A stretch of 64,000 nt of DNA from Vicugna pacos (taxonomy: Eukaryota; Chordata; Mammalia; Artiodactyla; Camelidae). Position numbers and translations under genes: made by a program. The DNA lies in NCBI RefSeq assembly GCF_048564905.1, contig NC_133002.1, positions 58,461,183 through 58,525,182 on the forward strand, in the 5' to 3' direction. This document shows positions 39,361 through 51,400 of this stretch, in pieces. The notes under the pieces were generated by a model. That model worked only from the letters and a program-made list of their open reading frames with translations. It was not told where the DNA came from and ran no database searches. The stretch's first letter is position 1. Every line of letters starts with the position of its first letter.

Positions 39361-41202
39361 AGAAGCTGGACTGGGTATCCCGAGTTTTAGCCTTCCCAGA
39401 CCTCGCCCCTGCCACACCTCCTCCTTCTGAGCCAAGCAGGAGGCCCAGGACCTGGCTTCTCGTCCTGCCCCGAGGCTGTCCCCTCACCTGGCACTTGCTT
39501 CTCCTCTGTGGACTGAGAGATCTGGAGATCAATTAATTCCAAGCCTCCCTCCATCCTGTGCCAGCTCTGACTTTGAGAGGCAGCTTACTCACACGCCCCA
39601 GCCTGGAGCTTCCAAGCAGGCTGACATGGGCCACTCACAGCTCACAGGCCCAAGGCTGGAGCAGGAGGGCTGCTCAGAGCTGAAAACACCTCAGTTCCCA
39701 GCTCTGAGGCCACATGCGGGCACGTAGCTAGGCAACCGGGTGGCAGCTTGGCTAGCATGCCAGGGCTTAAGCTACCCGCCCTCTCCTCCAGCTCAGGGGT
39801 CCAGCAGGAAGGGGCATCCTCCCTGATGAAGCAGTTAGTGGTAATCACCTCTGATGAAGCAGACAGTGGCAATTATCTCCTTTGCCCTGAGAACCATGAC
39901 CTGTTAGGCTTCCATATGCTCCTGGAACAGGACAAGCTTTGCCATCTCAGGAAATTGCCCTGTTTGTACACGAGCTCAGCTATCAGAGCAGAGCTGGCTG
40001 GTGACGTCTCTTGCCTTACACGTTTGTGGCCGGCTGAGGAGCCAAGGCACCTGCACCAGCTGGCAGAGAGGACAAGGGCTGGTGGGGTGGGGAGCTAGGG
40101 GATGGGTCTCCTTCTGTCCACAGGCACTGGGGGAGGCAGAGGCCCTGGGAATCCACTGGGCGGTCTGGAAGAGGCTCTCTTGGCTGCATGGCTGCCTAGC
40201 TGGCCTGATAAAAATAAATGCCAAAGGTCAGCCTGGAGAGGAGGGGACCGTAGTTTGCCCAACTAGAGCAGAACGGGCAGAAGCAGGTGCTGGCTACGGC
40301 TTCTAGGTCTTTCAGGGAGTTTAGAGGAAGCAACTCAAGCAAACCGACCAACCAACTCTGCCCATGTTGGGAGAGCAGGCTTCTCCATACGAGGTCGCAA
40401 GACAGGGAGCACAGAGGGGACCTCAGGAGTCTGCAAGTCCCCAGTTGCCTGGGAGGGCAAGGTCAAGGCTGCCTCGCATGCCTGTCCCTCCCTAGAAGTG
40501 ATTCCCTTTCTCTAGCCTTGGGCAACTGTGGCCGGCCCCAGTTCACCTGTGGGACCAGCACGTGTGCAGCCCACACATTCGGGCCGCGGCAGCCGCCTGC
40601 TGCACAAGCCCCGCTGCGTTCCAGAGGGCTGCAGCCTGCCCGCTTTCACTCGGGGACTGCTGGGCCTCCAGGTGTCCCCAAGGGCTCTCGGCCTGTCACC
40701 TTGGAGACAATGGCTTGGCCTTTGGGGACCTGCAGCCCCATTATGGAGATGTTCAGATATGATGGAGGCGGCTAATTAGCTGTGTCCCTTGCAAGGTGAG
40801 CAGGCCAGCATGGCAGCTGGGGACAGAGTTACATTGGCTGTGTTGAAGCAGCAGGGGTTCAGCCGCAGCAAGCCCCGTTCACCAGTCTGAGGAAGGTTTA
40901 AAAACAAAAAATGAAAGAACTAGTAACAGTCTTCTAGCTGAGGGGCAGGCCCGCCGAATCCGTCTCCATTGCCAGGAAACTGGGGAGCACACGGGGCAGC
41001 ACATTAGCCTCCACCTGCTGTGATGCCGCTGCTTAGACCCCGCAGGACACAGCTCCGGGAAGGGGAGAGAGAGAGGCGTCTGCTGCGAGAAGGGAGGGGG
41101 CACCGTGAACCGGAGGGCCTCCTCACCCTCAGCCGTGTGGCCCCGCAGCTCAGTGCACAGCAGCACACACATCCTGGACCGTGGGCTCAGACTAAGGCTA
41201 CA

Positions 41203-41229
41203 GGGAGGAGGAGGAGGAGGAGGAGGAGA
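41203..41229 (+). repeat. (GGA)n microsatellite
   Basis: Nearly perfect GGA trinucleotide run of about nine units. Confidence 0.85.
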
Positions 41230-44200
41230 GGCTGCCACGCAGATTCAGTCCCAGCAAGGCTGGGTCTCCTCCCGAGAGGCCCGGGTCAGGGCCAGGCCAG
41301 GGCTCAGGCTTGAATGGGGCCCACAGGCAGCAGTGCAACGAGCAGCACGGTTTTCTAATGCCAGCTTCACCTGTGGGGAGCAGAGGGGAGAAGATTCTTA
41401 TCTGTCAAGGGCCCACCAGCTACTCAGCCGTCTGCATGTTAGACAACCAGGTGCCCCTGTCTTATGGGAGATGACCCCCACCCCCTTCCAAGCCAAGAGG
41501 AGCCAGAGCTGACGAGCATCACCAGCTCCAGGGACCGGCCGCCTGCCTGTGGGGACTGCAGTTTCCTGCCAGAAGATCCGTGGGAAAATTTCAGCCTAAC
41601 AGAAAAGGACGTGGTTCTCTTCCAAGGAGTCAGACTGAGCGTGAGGACACATAGTTGCAGTTAATGGAGGTGAACAAAACCGCCTGCTAAAAACAGGGAC
41701 CACAGAGCAGCAAGGCTCCCCTTTCCAACACAATGCAAATCACGGTGGGTGCGGGGAAGGAGGAAAGCAGCGCCTGCCTGCCTTGGAGCTGCTGGTCTCG
41801 GCACCAGCGCGAGATGGCCTCAGCCAGAGCTGCCCCAGATCCCACCCTGGGAGCAAAAGCAATAAAACAGAACCATAGCTTCTGAGATCACAGTCCCTGA
41901 ACAGCTGGAAAAGGCCAGATAAAAGTGCTCCACCAGTATTCATCAGCCGAGATTGTATTTTAACTTGTGCCGACCGACAGCACAGTTCACCAACACCGCA
42001 GAGCCTTTCCCGGGCCACAAGGTGCTTACGTGGAGGGGAGACCCCTGCAGCAAGAGGCTGGGCGGGTCGCTCGTGTGTCCCCGCCCGCGCCCACGCAGGG
42101 TCTTCGATGTCTCACAGAACAACAGGCTAGGTTCTTCCAGTTGGTGTTGTCACGACGCAGGCAGTTTCCAATTTATCTCTTTGCTTTGGAACATCAATAA
42201 ATTTTACAGCTAAATCTGGTTTCCATCTCCCCTGTAGCAGTGCGTCTTACAGAGAAAAAAAAAGAGAGAGAACCATCACGTATTTTTGCTATCTTTGGAC
42301 ATTTTCTAGACCTCTGAAGGTTCCAAGCTTCTCAAAGCTGCAGACAGCAACGTGCTGTTTAGAATTCTGTGATCAATTAGCTTTTGTGTAGAATTGATGC
42401 TGTGTGTGAAATTAGCGTTGCCACGGTGATGAGAGTGAACAGGCAGGGTGCAGCCCCCGCCCTGGAGTCCTTGCAGCCGAGCGTCCTCTCCTGGGGTGGG
42501 GGGTTAAGCCATCACCTCAGATTCGGAAACAAAGACAGGCAAAGGTCCAGGGCTGTGGTGGGTGGACGGGTACCTGCCACCCCAGGCTGTCACCTCACGG
42601 CCGTGGTGAAAGGCTCAGGTTGCCACCAGAGAAGGAGATGGAACCAAGCCTGGCAGTGTTTCATTTCAAACAGGGAATCCAAGGATTATCACCTGATTTA
42701 ACAGAAACTCAGAGCGAGTACGGCAAGCAATGCATATAAAAGGGAAAAAACTGAGACTGAGCAGCGGAGGGGGGGCCTGTCCAGTCCCAACTGCCTGACG
42801 TTCCTTTTTACCAACAGAATGCAGAGTTAAGGGTGACAAACTTGGCCAAATCATGTCTTTCCCATCCAAGGTTCAACCTTATTCCTCTAAGCTCATACGT
42901 AGAGCTTTTACCTCTAACGTCTCTGCAGATCAAAACCATCACCACCTGACAGATAAGAAAATAAAGACTATTAACCACAGTCTCAGGCATGTTCTAAAAA
43001 CTGACTTATCCGAGCTTCCCTATTACTCTCAGGACTGGGGAGGCAGAAGACTCTTCCAGGGTCACAGCCCATCCTGGGGGAGGGACACAAGCCAGAGCAG
43101 CAGGAAGGACCCGCTGAAGGCAGAGCGAGCGTCCACATCCCTTCCTTACTCCCGGAGACCTCACTGCCCCCCCTGCTCTCAGGGAAGGACCGCGCGGCCT
43201 CTGCAGTCTCCTTCTGTGAGTTCGCCCAGCAAAGTCTGGCCCGGCCCACGGAAGAGCCCAGGGCTGACTCTGACCCTGTTCCCATGACAGGCGACGGCCA
43301 CTTCCCAGGCCTGAGGACAGGAATGGGGTCCTGTTTCCAGTGCTCTGTCCCCCATGACACCACCTGTTTAAGGTCTAGGGAGTCCACATGAAGGGATGTG
43401 TGAGGGAACCGAGACCTCGGCCCAGCCGGGTCTGTCTTATGTAAACATGTGCTTTTAACACTAAATGTGTCTTGTCACGGCCTCATGGGCTAACAGAAGC
43501 CACTGCTACTCAGGACAGCTAGCAGGGACACCACGTGGAACGGCATGTCTAGTGCAGCCATGACAAAGCGGCACCTTAGAAAAGGTTCAAATGAGTGACT
43601 CGGGATTCTGGCTCCTGCTCTATCTAAAGATAGTAGGAAGGGCTGGAAGGACTTACTGTGAGCAAGACTAAGGGACATAAACATCTTCCCAGACGGGAAC
43701 AGAAGGAGCTCCTCCAGCCCCGGCCCCACCCCCACTGCACCACAGACACCGGCACAAGCAGGCTGGAGGACAGCAGTGGGCCTTGAACTGGGCTCCTGGC
43801 GCGGGAGGACGCCCCAGCTGTGGCTGCAGCCCAGGTCAGCAAGAGAACGAGGCGAGGGAGGTGCAGAGCCTTGGACCACAGCCCCGGTGCTGCCAACCGC
43901 ACTGGGGAGGGAGTTGGAGGAGGGTGAGGAAGAGGACGAAGGCCCCCAGTACTCCCTCAGCCCATTGGGAACACCGACCGAGTTTTCAGGACCAAAATCC
44001 AGGACCTCAACCTAAGATCATCTGTGCTGTATCTTCAGAGGGAGGCAGAGAGAGAGGAAAGATATCCCTAAGTTGTGTAGCACAGATGATAAACTTCCAG
44101 TTAAAAAAAAAAATCAGCTTCCTGAGGCTCTCAGACCCAAAGCAAATCCTGGCGGGAGAAGAGATCCTATCTCTGAGCATCACAAGAACACTGCCAATAC

Positions 44201-44667
44201 TCAAGTCTAACAGCCACGTCTGATCTGTCTCCCCGCCACCCTCTTCTAACCTCTGGCAATCTCTCTGCCATTCCCGGGGGAAAAGAGGCACCACCGAGCC
44301 CACAGTGTGTTTAATGTGTCTCACACACCCCATGCTTAAGTCATTCTCACTCCCTGCTTTCTGATACTGCTTTTGCGATTTCTATTATGGATACGAGAAT
44401 AGAAATAAGAAACTGACTAAGGAAAAAATAAAGGGGCAGGAAGGAAACTGATCAAAATATATGGCAACTAAAAATGACAGGCTGGGCACTCTAAAGACAG
44501 AGGGCACCCAACAGTCTCTCATCGGGCACCAGACACACCAGTGCTGCCGGGAAGCCGGGAAACACGTGCCAGGACAAGCGCACGCGACCAGGCTCCAAGG
44601 AGGGAACTGGGACCGGACACGAGCGAGGGCAGGTAAAACATGCGCACGGCAGCCAGCATCTCTGCCT

Positions 44668-44673
44668 TTTAAT
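44668..44673 (-). terminator. SRP68: Candidate poly(A) signal ATTAAA, SRP68
   Basis: TTTAAT on the + strand reads ATTAAA on the gene strand, 588 nt after the stop. I saw no AATAAA on this strand between here and the stop codon. The implied 3' UTR of about 0.6 kb is plausible. Confidence 0.45.
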
Positions 44674-45260
44674 ATAAGATTTGTTTTCATCATTTCTGAG
44701 TGTAACATATTTCTTCTAAAAATAGAGCTCTTTGCTTGTTCTGAAACTTCTTAACTTTCACTTGGCGGTGATGGGGAATAAGGCTGACTTGTAATTCGGG
44801 GTGACGCGGCCAATGTTTCCTAGTCACGGACAAACTCTTCAAGGGATTCTGGATGCTCACAGCAAGGGTAAGTTCATTTCAAATCCATGGTACTGAAGAA
44901 ACACGACAAAACATTCCGGGCCCCCATCCGTGCCTGGTGTGGACCCCCACGAACACATTACTGACCAAAGGTAATCAACCATGGCTCACGTGAGACCAGA
45001 TGGCAGGGGCCCTGCCCCCAGAGGGTATGGACAGAGGACCCCGCACACATTTACCAGAAGACGACAGGGTGCCCTTCTAGCACGCTGGTTAAGAATGGAA
45101 GTGTACAAACACACAAGACATAGGAATGCAGGGCTGAGGATGTTACACTCCTGCCTGGGGCCAATGTAGACCTGGATTTAATGTCATGGAACCTGCTGGG
45201 GTTTTCTCACAATACAGATTAAGAGTCAGAATCTTCCCCTGCCCCCAAGGAAGAGCCTGG

Positions 45261-45488
45261 TTAGCTCCTGAATCCAAAGATGCCCTTGATGTATCCAGTG
45301 AGGCCACTCTTGGTCTTCTGCTCCAACTTGTCCTCAAGGGGTGGGAAAGCCACATGGTTGAGGGCCAGGTCAAAGAACAAAGGCTTGCACGGGATGGGCT
45401 GGAATCCCGGTGGGAAGTGCACGAGGTTGGCTTGCTTGGTGACGAGGGAAGGGTCCAGGCAGAATGTCTCAAACCGTTCGACTAGAGG
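45261..45488 (-). CDS. SRP68: SRP68 exon 16 and stop
   Basis: The acceptor CTTTCAG precedes CCTCTAGTC. It encodes PLVERFETFCLDPSLVTKQA to GIFGFRS and the stop TAA at 45263-45261. This C-terminal part is the SRP72-binding region. Confidence 0.97.
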   Translation of the reverse strand, partial: PLVERFETFCLDPSLVTKQANLVHFPPGFQPIPCKPLFFDLALNHVAFPPLEDKLEQKTKSGLTGYIKGIFGFRS

Positions 45489-48400
45489 CTGAAAGTCAAA
45501 TAAAAGGCAGGAACTCAGACGTTAATCACAGTCCATCCGCGGATCAGTCCCTACGTGCCGGGCACCCACTTCAGAGCTCACATGTGCTGTCTCACTCAGC
45601 CCCCACAAACCTATGAGGTGCCACCATGTTCCCATCTTATAGCTGAGAGTCAGTGAAGCCTAGTGAGGGTGAGGAGAGGGCCGGGGCTGGGGTGCAGGCC
45701 TGGCCTGTGTCCAAGACAGAGCTCCTGGCCAGGGGTGCTACTCTGCACAGTAAGTTCCTAACTTTATTTGGGACCATCTAGATAAGACCTAACAAACCTT
45801 ATGTAGGCAGCTTTCAGGTCCTGAGTAAAAGAAGGGAGGGAAGTAGGGTGTTTCCTAAGAAATTAAGGGTCCTCTGCTCTACACATGAATACATATTCTT
45901 ACTTAGGTGAGTTATAAGGGATCTTTATTCCTGAAAAGCCACAGCCAAGACTTACCTTATTATCCTTGACTTGCGAAGAAGTCTCTGTTTGGTGGGAGTC
46001 ATTTGTATCTGAAAGTTTCACAGGATTCAGTGAGAACAGGGACTTGACACACTACTGTCATGAACGACACCTATCACACCTTTAGGTTCTAAATCCTAAG
46101 CACAAAGGCAGCCAGTGCGTGGGGGGTTAGCCCTCTCCGTCCTGAGACCAAAGTTGGTGGAGAAGTAGTGCAGGTAACAGATAACAAACCCCAGAACCAA
46201 TGTCGCCGGCCCAGCGAAGCTGGCGTGGTTGAATGGAAGTCACTCATAGGCAGAAGTAGCAGCAGGAAAAAATTCAAACCTTACAGATTAACCAAAACAA
46301 CCCTTTCAATCTTACAACAGAGGGATGAGGAGTCTGGGAGAAGAGGGGTAGCAGTGGAGGGGACTCTGGGAAGATCGGCAGCAGAAAACAGGTAGGTGGC
46401 TCACCCAGGATCGCGGCTGCCTGCAGAGAGCACTTCTCCGACCTCACTTGCGTGATGAGCTCGTGCACGTCAGGCAGGTCCTGCAACGATGCAGACAACG
46501 TGCACTCACGAGCTGGAGCCACTCAGAGGAGTGCACTGAACTAACCTGAGGTTAAGAGACTCCACTAGTATTTTCATGGGGTTTTAGATTTTTTAAATGG
46601 TTCTCCCTACTTTAAAAACAACACCAAAGAAACTAGCCTGTTTCAAAAGGGGAAAACTATGCCACGGCTTAAGAACCAATGCCTAGAAACAATGGCAACA
46701 ATGATAGCTTAGTAAACCTGCCATCCACTAAATGCACCAGGTGCCAGGCACTGCTCCGTGTGGTTCACATAACTAACTGCATCTTCATGATAATCCTCAG
46801 ACTGCACTTGCATTTTACAGATGAGGAGACGAAAGCACAAAGAGGCCAAAGAACATGCCCAGTCACGTGCCCAGCGGCAGCAAGACAGGGATCAGAGCCA
46901 GGTCACCTGGCTCACGGGCTTGAGCCCGACCCACTGACCTCCTGCTTCTATGAGGGTGATGCCATTGTCTTGCTTCACCTCTTACTTGGCAAAATTTGGA
47001 ATTACCTGAGTAGGTCTGGATACTGCTGAATCCTTCACATCTCTGTTCCCTGACACTTTCCCCCAAAACCAGCCGACACATCAGGTCAGATGGACACATT
47101 AAATATTGTAAAAGCCTCTTTCTTCTCTCCGGAGATAAACCACCCACGCTGGTTTGTCTCCACATTCCAGACACCCTACCCGATGACACTGCCACACTGG
47201 CTACCCCATCCCCTGCCCACACCCACCTCCACCTCCTCTTTCCTCTCTCCACCTTCACTCTCTTCCTTCTTTTGTATTCACAGGTGGCCTCCTGCCAGCA
47301 AGTCTTGCAGCCGAGGCAAAACCACAAACTCTCTGAAGGTAGTAACCTCCGGAGGTTTCTCCTTCAACCCTGAGCCCAGCGCTGTTCCAGCAGATACAAG
47401 AGCCCTAAGAGCAGCAACTCTCTCACACTGGCTGTGACATTAGCATCAGGAGCCTTAGCTTGCTTTTCTAAACACTCTCTACTTGTAAAATATACACAGG
47501 TTTCTTAGATCAGTGCTGTAAGAACCTCTATGTCCTCACAGCAGCCCACAAGTTTAAAAAGCTACAGCCATTCCACAATTAGTACAATAAACCAGATCAG
47601 CACGTAAGCTTTGATATACACCCAGATCGCCTGGGGACCTTGCTAAAACGCACTCGACTCAGCAGGCCTGGGTGGGGCCTGAGAACCTGCATTCCAAACA
47701 AACTCCCAAATGCTGCCACGGCTGGTCCAGGCACATTCTGTGGGGAAAGGGCCCACCAATGGTTCTCAGCTTGGGTGCACATTAGAATCACTGAGGGGCT
47801 TTGAAAAACCCTAATGCTCATACCAGATCCCACATCAATTAGAACCAGAATCTCTGAGGGTGGGACCCAGACATCCACCTTTTAAAAATCTTCCGAGGCG
47901 ACTCCAACACTTGGCCAAGTCCAGGAACAGTAACCAGAGGAACGGCTATCCTTCTAAGAACCTGAGTCCCCCGCAGGCCTGGAATGCTGCCATGAGTTAC
48001 ACCCTGACACCGGCAGCTCTGGGCACTCGGGGTAGCACCTCAGCCCACGGCTGACCAGGCAGGAGAAGGAGTTGCAGCTTCACTGCACAAGTGCTCGGGG
48101 CTTGGGAACAAGGAGAGGCCAAAGGCTCACCTTCAGGCTATTCCTGAAGGCTCCAGCGTCGGCAGTCACTTCGTTGGCGTACTTCAGGACCCTGTCATAC
48201 AGGACGAGAGCTTCGCTCCACTTCCTCACCAGCACGTAGGACTGAGCGATGAAGAAACACCTGATGAGGCAGGGAAGAGAGCCTCAGTGTTTTCTTAAGC
48301 AGCAGTCACCCCAGACCAAGGCCCTCCTTGCTGTTTAGGCTAAACTGCAAAGCTTCTTCACCTCGGGATCACTGCATGGGATGTCAGAGCCCACTACGCT

Positions 48401-51400
48401 CAAAGTTCAAGCTTGCCAGGCTAACGTGCAGACTCCTCCGAAACCGGAGGTGACAGTGTAGGGCTGAAGCTGACCCACGGTTTTTAATCACTGGCTGACT
48501 CTGCAAAGAAGGGGCAGTTCGCCAACAGCACAGGGAAGAAGCTGGAGACGGGCAGGAAGGAGGGATGCTGCCAAGCCCAGATAGACACCCCGCCCACCGC
48601 TGCCCACACACCTAAGACACAACCGCTCCTCTCTGCTCCCCTCTTTCAAAAACCAAATCCAAAGAAACCTCTTTCTAATGGAAATCACTCTGCTGGGATC
48701 AACAGAGCCTGAGCACTGCTGGTCCTTGACAGGAGCCAGAGGGCACTGGGGTGTGCATGTAGGCCGGAAGAGGAAAGGCAAAAACACCCAGGGCTCTCCT
48801 GTGCCATTCTGCCCAGGTCCCCAACTTGCTGCATAGTCCACTCTCACTTTACAAACAGTACAATCCATTTGTGAAACTGAGAGGTTTAGCTTTCTCCTAG
48901 TTCAGCTCGGTTCGCTGAATCGGTCGCTCTGGTTCTGCTAATTAACACTTTTTCCAACACTTGTCCCTTTTCCACTGGAAGGAGGGAGGAAAGAGAAGGG
49001 AAAAGATGTTTAACGTATGTGCTCCCCAGCTCCCCTAAGCTGTCCAAAGAGCCAAGCTACCCTGGAAATGCCCAGCCACAACCTGAGACTTCCTTGGAAC
49101 ATGCTAGGCTGACTGCTCTCTGATCACACAGCCAGTGACCCAGCCTTTCGGGGGACGGGACATGCTCCCAAGGCTTCTAGAACCATCGGATGGTAGAAGA
49201 GTCCCTGTCCGTCCCACAGGGACTTACCTGTAAGCCTTGTACACCAGAGTTTTGAGGCCTATCTCTTTCTGGAAAGCTCTGTCCTCCTCTAAGCCAGGAA
49301 GCTGGAGCAGTTCCACCAGATTCTGCACAACAGATGCAACAAGGAAACTCATGAAGAGGCGGCCTCACATTGAGTTTCTGACAGAAGACTTGTAAGAACA
49401 GACATGGGCAAAAAGAACCACCCTAGGCTTCAAACAACGGGGAAAAGTCTGTGACAAGTGACTCGGCAGCAGCCATCCCCGGTGTCACCTCTGCCCTCCT
49501 GACACTGAAAGTCTGTTTCTCTTTTCTCTCTTGGTCACACCTCACTTCCCTCAGAGGCTTCTTGGTCCGTCTCAGCTAGAGGGGTTCTCACTGGCTCTGA
49601 ACCCAGACGGCCCACTCACATGGCATCTCCACAGCCGCCTTGTTTGTGCGCAGGGCTCTCGTCAGCTAGCTGACTGACTGACTGACGATCTCCCAGTGGG
49701 CTGAGGCAGGGGGGCCTCAGGTCCCAGGATGCCCCATAGCACGCAGGAGGCTCCTTTGCCCAGGGGAAGCGCTCAGTCAGCACCTGCGGGTTCACTAGTG
49801 TCTACACATCGACACGTCTGAATAGCGGGCTCACGGGCTGCTGACCTGGTACAAGAACAAGACCTCTGACTTCTACCGAGACACTAACGTTCCTGGCTGT
49901 CACAGCCCTCTTGCTATGCAAAGCTCGGTCACTTCGTGTCCAACACACGCACGGGCCAGGCTCTCGCTCTCCCAGCCCCCAGGCACCTGCAGGATGATGT
50001 CATAGAGCCGGATCAGGTCCTGGGGCCGGGGAGCACGCCTGCTGTCGTCATCGGGCTGTTGCTGCAGCAGTGCCTTCTGCAGACCTTTAGCCATGTTCTC
50101 GTTGCGCTTGATCGCTGTTGACAGCTTGATGTAAGTCAGGTAGCTGGAATGTACCACATGGCAGCTCAGGTTATGCTCAGGGAAGCTGATGTTCTGGGAA
50201 GAGCACTGGACCACAAGCTGGGACTGACCTAGGGGAAGTGTGGGGTGGATGGTGTGTCATAATGCAGGGCCGTTAGGACTGGGCCTTAAGCTTGAAGGGC
50301 CTCAAATGCTGGCCTCTATTCAGTGGCTAACTTGCAGGGGACTAGTATGAGACCTTATGATAAAATTTGATTTTAGGTGAATCACATCCACTGTATATTT
50401 TTTAAATAGCCACAGAGCTGCTAATTTCAGAGGGCACGGCTGGCCCTTAAGATGACTGATGAATGATGAGCTAGTTCCAGGAACAAGTTAACTGCCTGGC
50501 CCGCACTGTAAGGACAGTGTACTTGCGTGACAGCTGTTCCTACTCATCTGATGACCTTCTCTTCTCAGAAAATACTGAGGCAGTCTCTCTGGAGGGTTAG
50601 GCACAGTAAACGTGTGTATATATCAGAGACCATGCATGATGCCTGCTTATTTTAACTGCACCATCTGGAAAATCTCTTTAATATTTGGGGATTAAAAACA
50701 TGGTAACTATTTAAGTCTGTCTAAGAAGTATTTAGGCCTCTAGATTCCCACCCCACTGTGGCAGAGGCTGGAGTCATCCCTGGGAGAGGATACAAAAGAG
50801 CCCAGGACAGGGGATACAGGCACAGCTGATACAGGGGCTCCATAAAGAACCAGGGGAGCTAAGGGACTGTCAAGTTCCAAGTGCCGACCTCCTAGCCTTC
50901 TCCTGCTCAGCTTCCAGAACAAGAGTAGCCCGGTATATTCCAGGGATCTGACCAGCCCAAGAAAAAACCCTTCAAGACTCGAGTCAGGGGTCCTCAGTGG
51001 AAGGGCAGAGCCAGAATGCCCACAGTGAAACCCACAGCTGACGAGCTCCACGCATGTGTGCAGAGCTCCCACAGATAGGCCCCAGTCTTTAACAGGAGTA
51101 GATGAAGAAGGATCACCAGACCTTTTAAGGGAAACCTCTAGTAAGACAGAAGAGGCCAAGACTGAGAGGGGAAAAAAAGCAACTTGGAAGAACCAGACTT
51201 TGCAGGCAGAAGAAAACTTCACACAACTATTATTAGTAATCTCAGAAGACAAGGGAAGACTTTGCGGTTGTGAAGTTAGAATGAGATGCTACTTAAAAGT
51301 AATATTCAAAAAACCCAAATGAGTTCTTAGAAATTAAAATGGCATCGGAAATGAGAAAGGCTATGTAGGAGTCAGATGGGCGGTCAGGAGGGGTCAAGGT

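Larger units (their letters stand above)
36761..45260. other. EVPL-SRP68 intergenic region and SRP68 3' UTR
   Basis: It contains the split DNA transposon near 39 kb, a (GGA)n tract near 41.2 kb and the probable SRP68 3' UTR from about 44650. The many ORFs of 60-160 codons have no recognisable domains, and opposite-strand ORFs overlap. I support no gene here. A distal EVPL enhancer is possible but unproven. Confidence 0.45.

Noticed and set aside
40287-40775. 162-codon open frame in the EVPL-SRP68 gap
   Set aside because: No recognisable domain, a competing overlapping frame in the same interval, and no exon-like boundaries that I can justify.
42410-42440. X-box (RFX-like) GTTGCCACGGTGAT
   Set aside because: Only one half-site fits the RFX consensus, so the evidence is too weak.
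50740-51252. 170-codon minus-strand frame in an SRP68 intron
   Set aside because: No domain or homology recognised. Probably a chance open frame in an intron.
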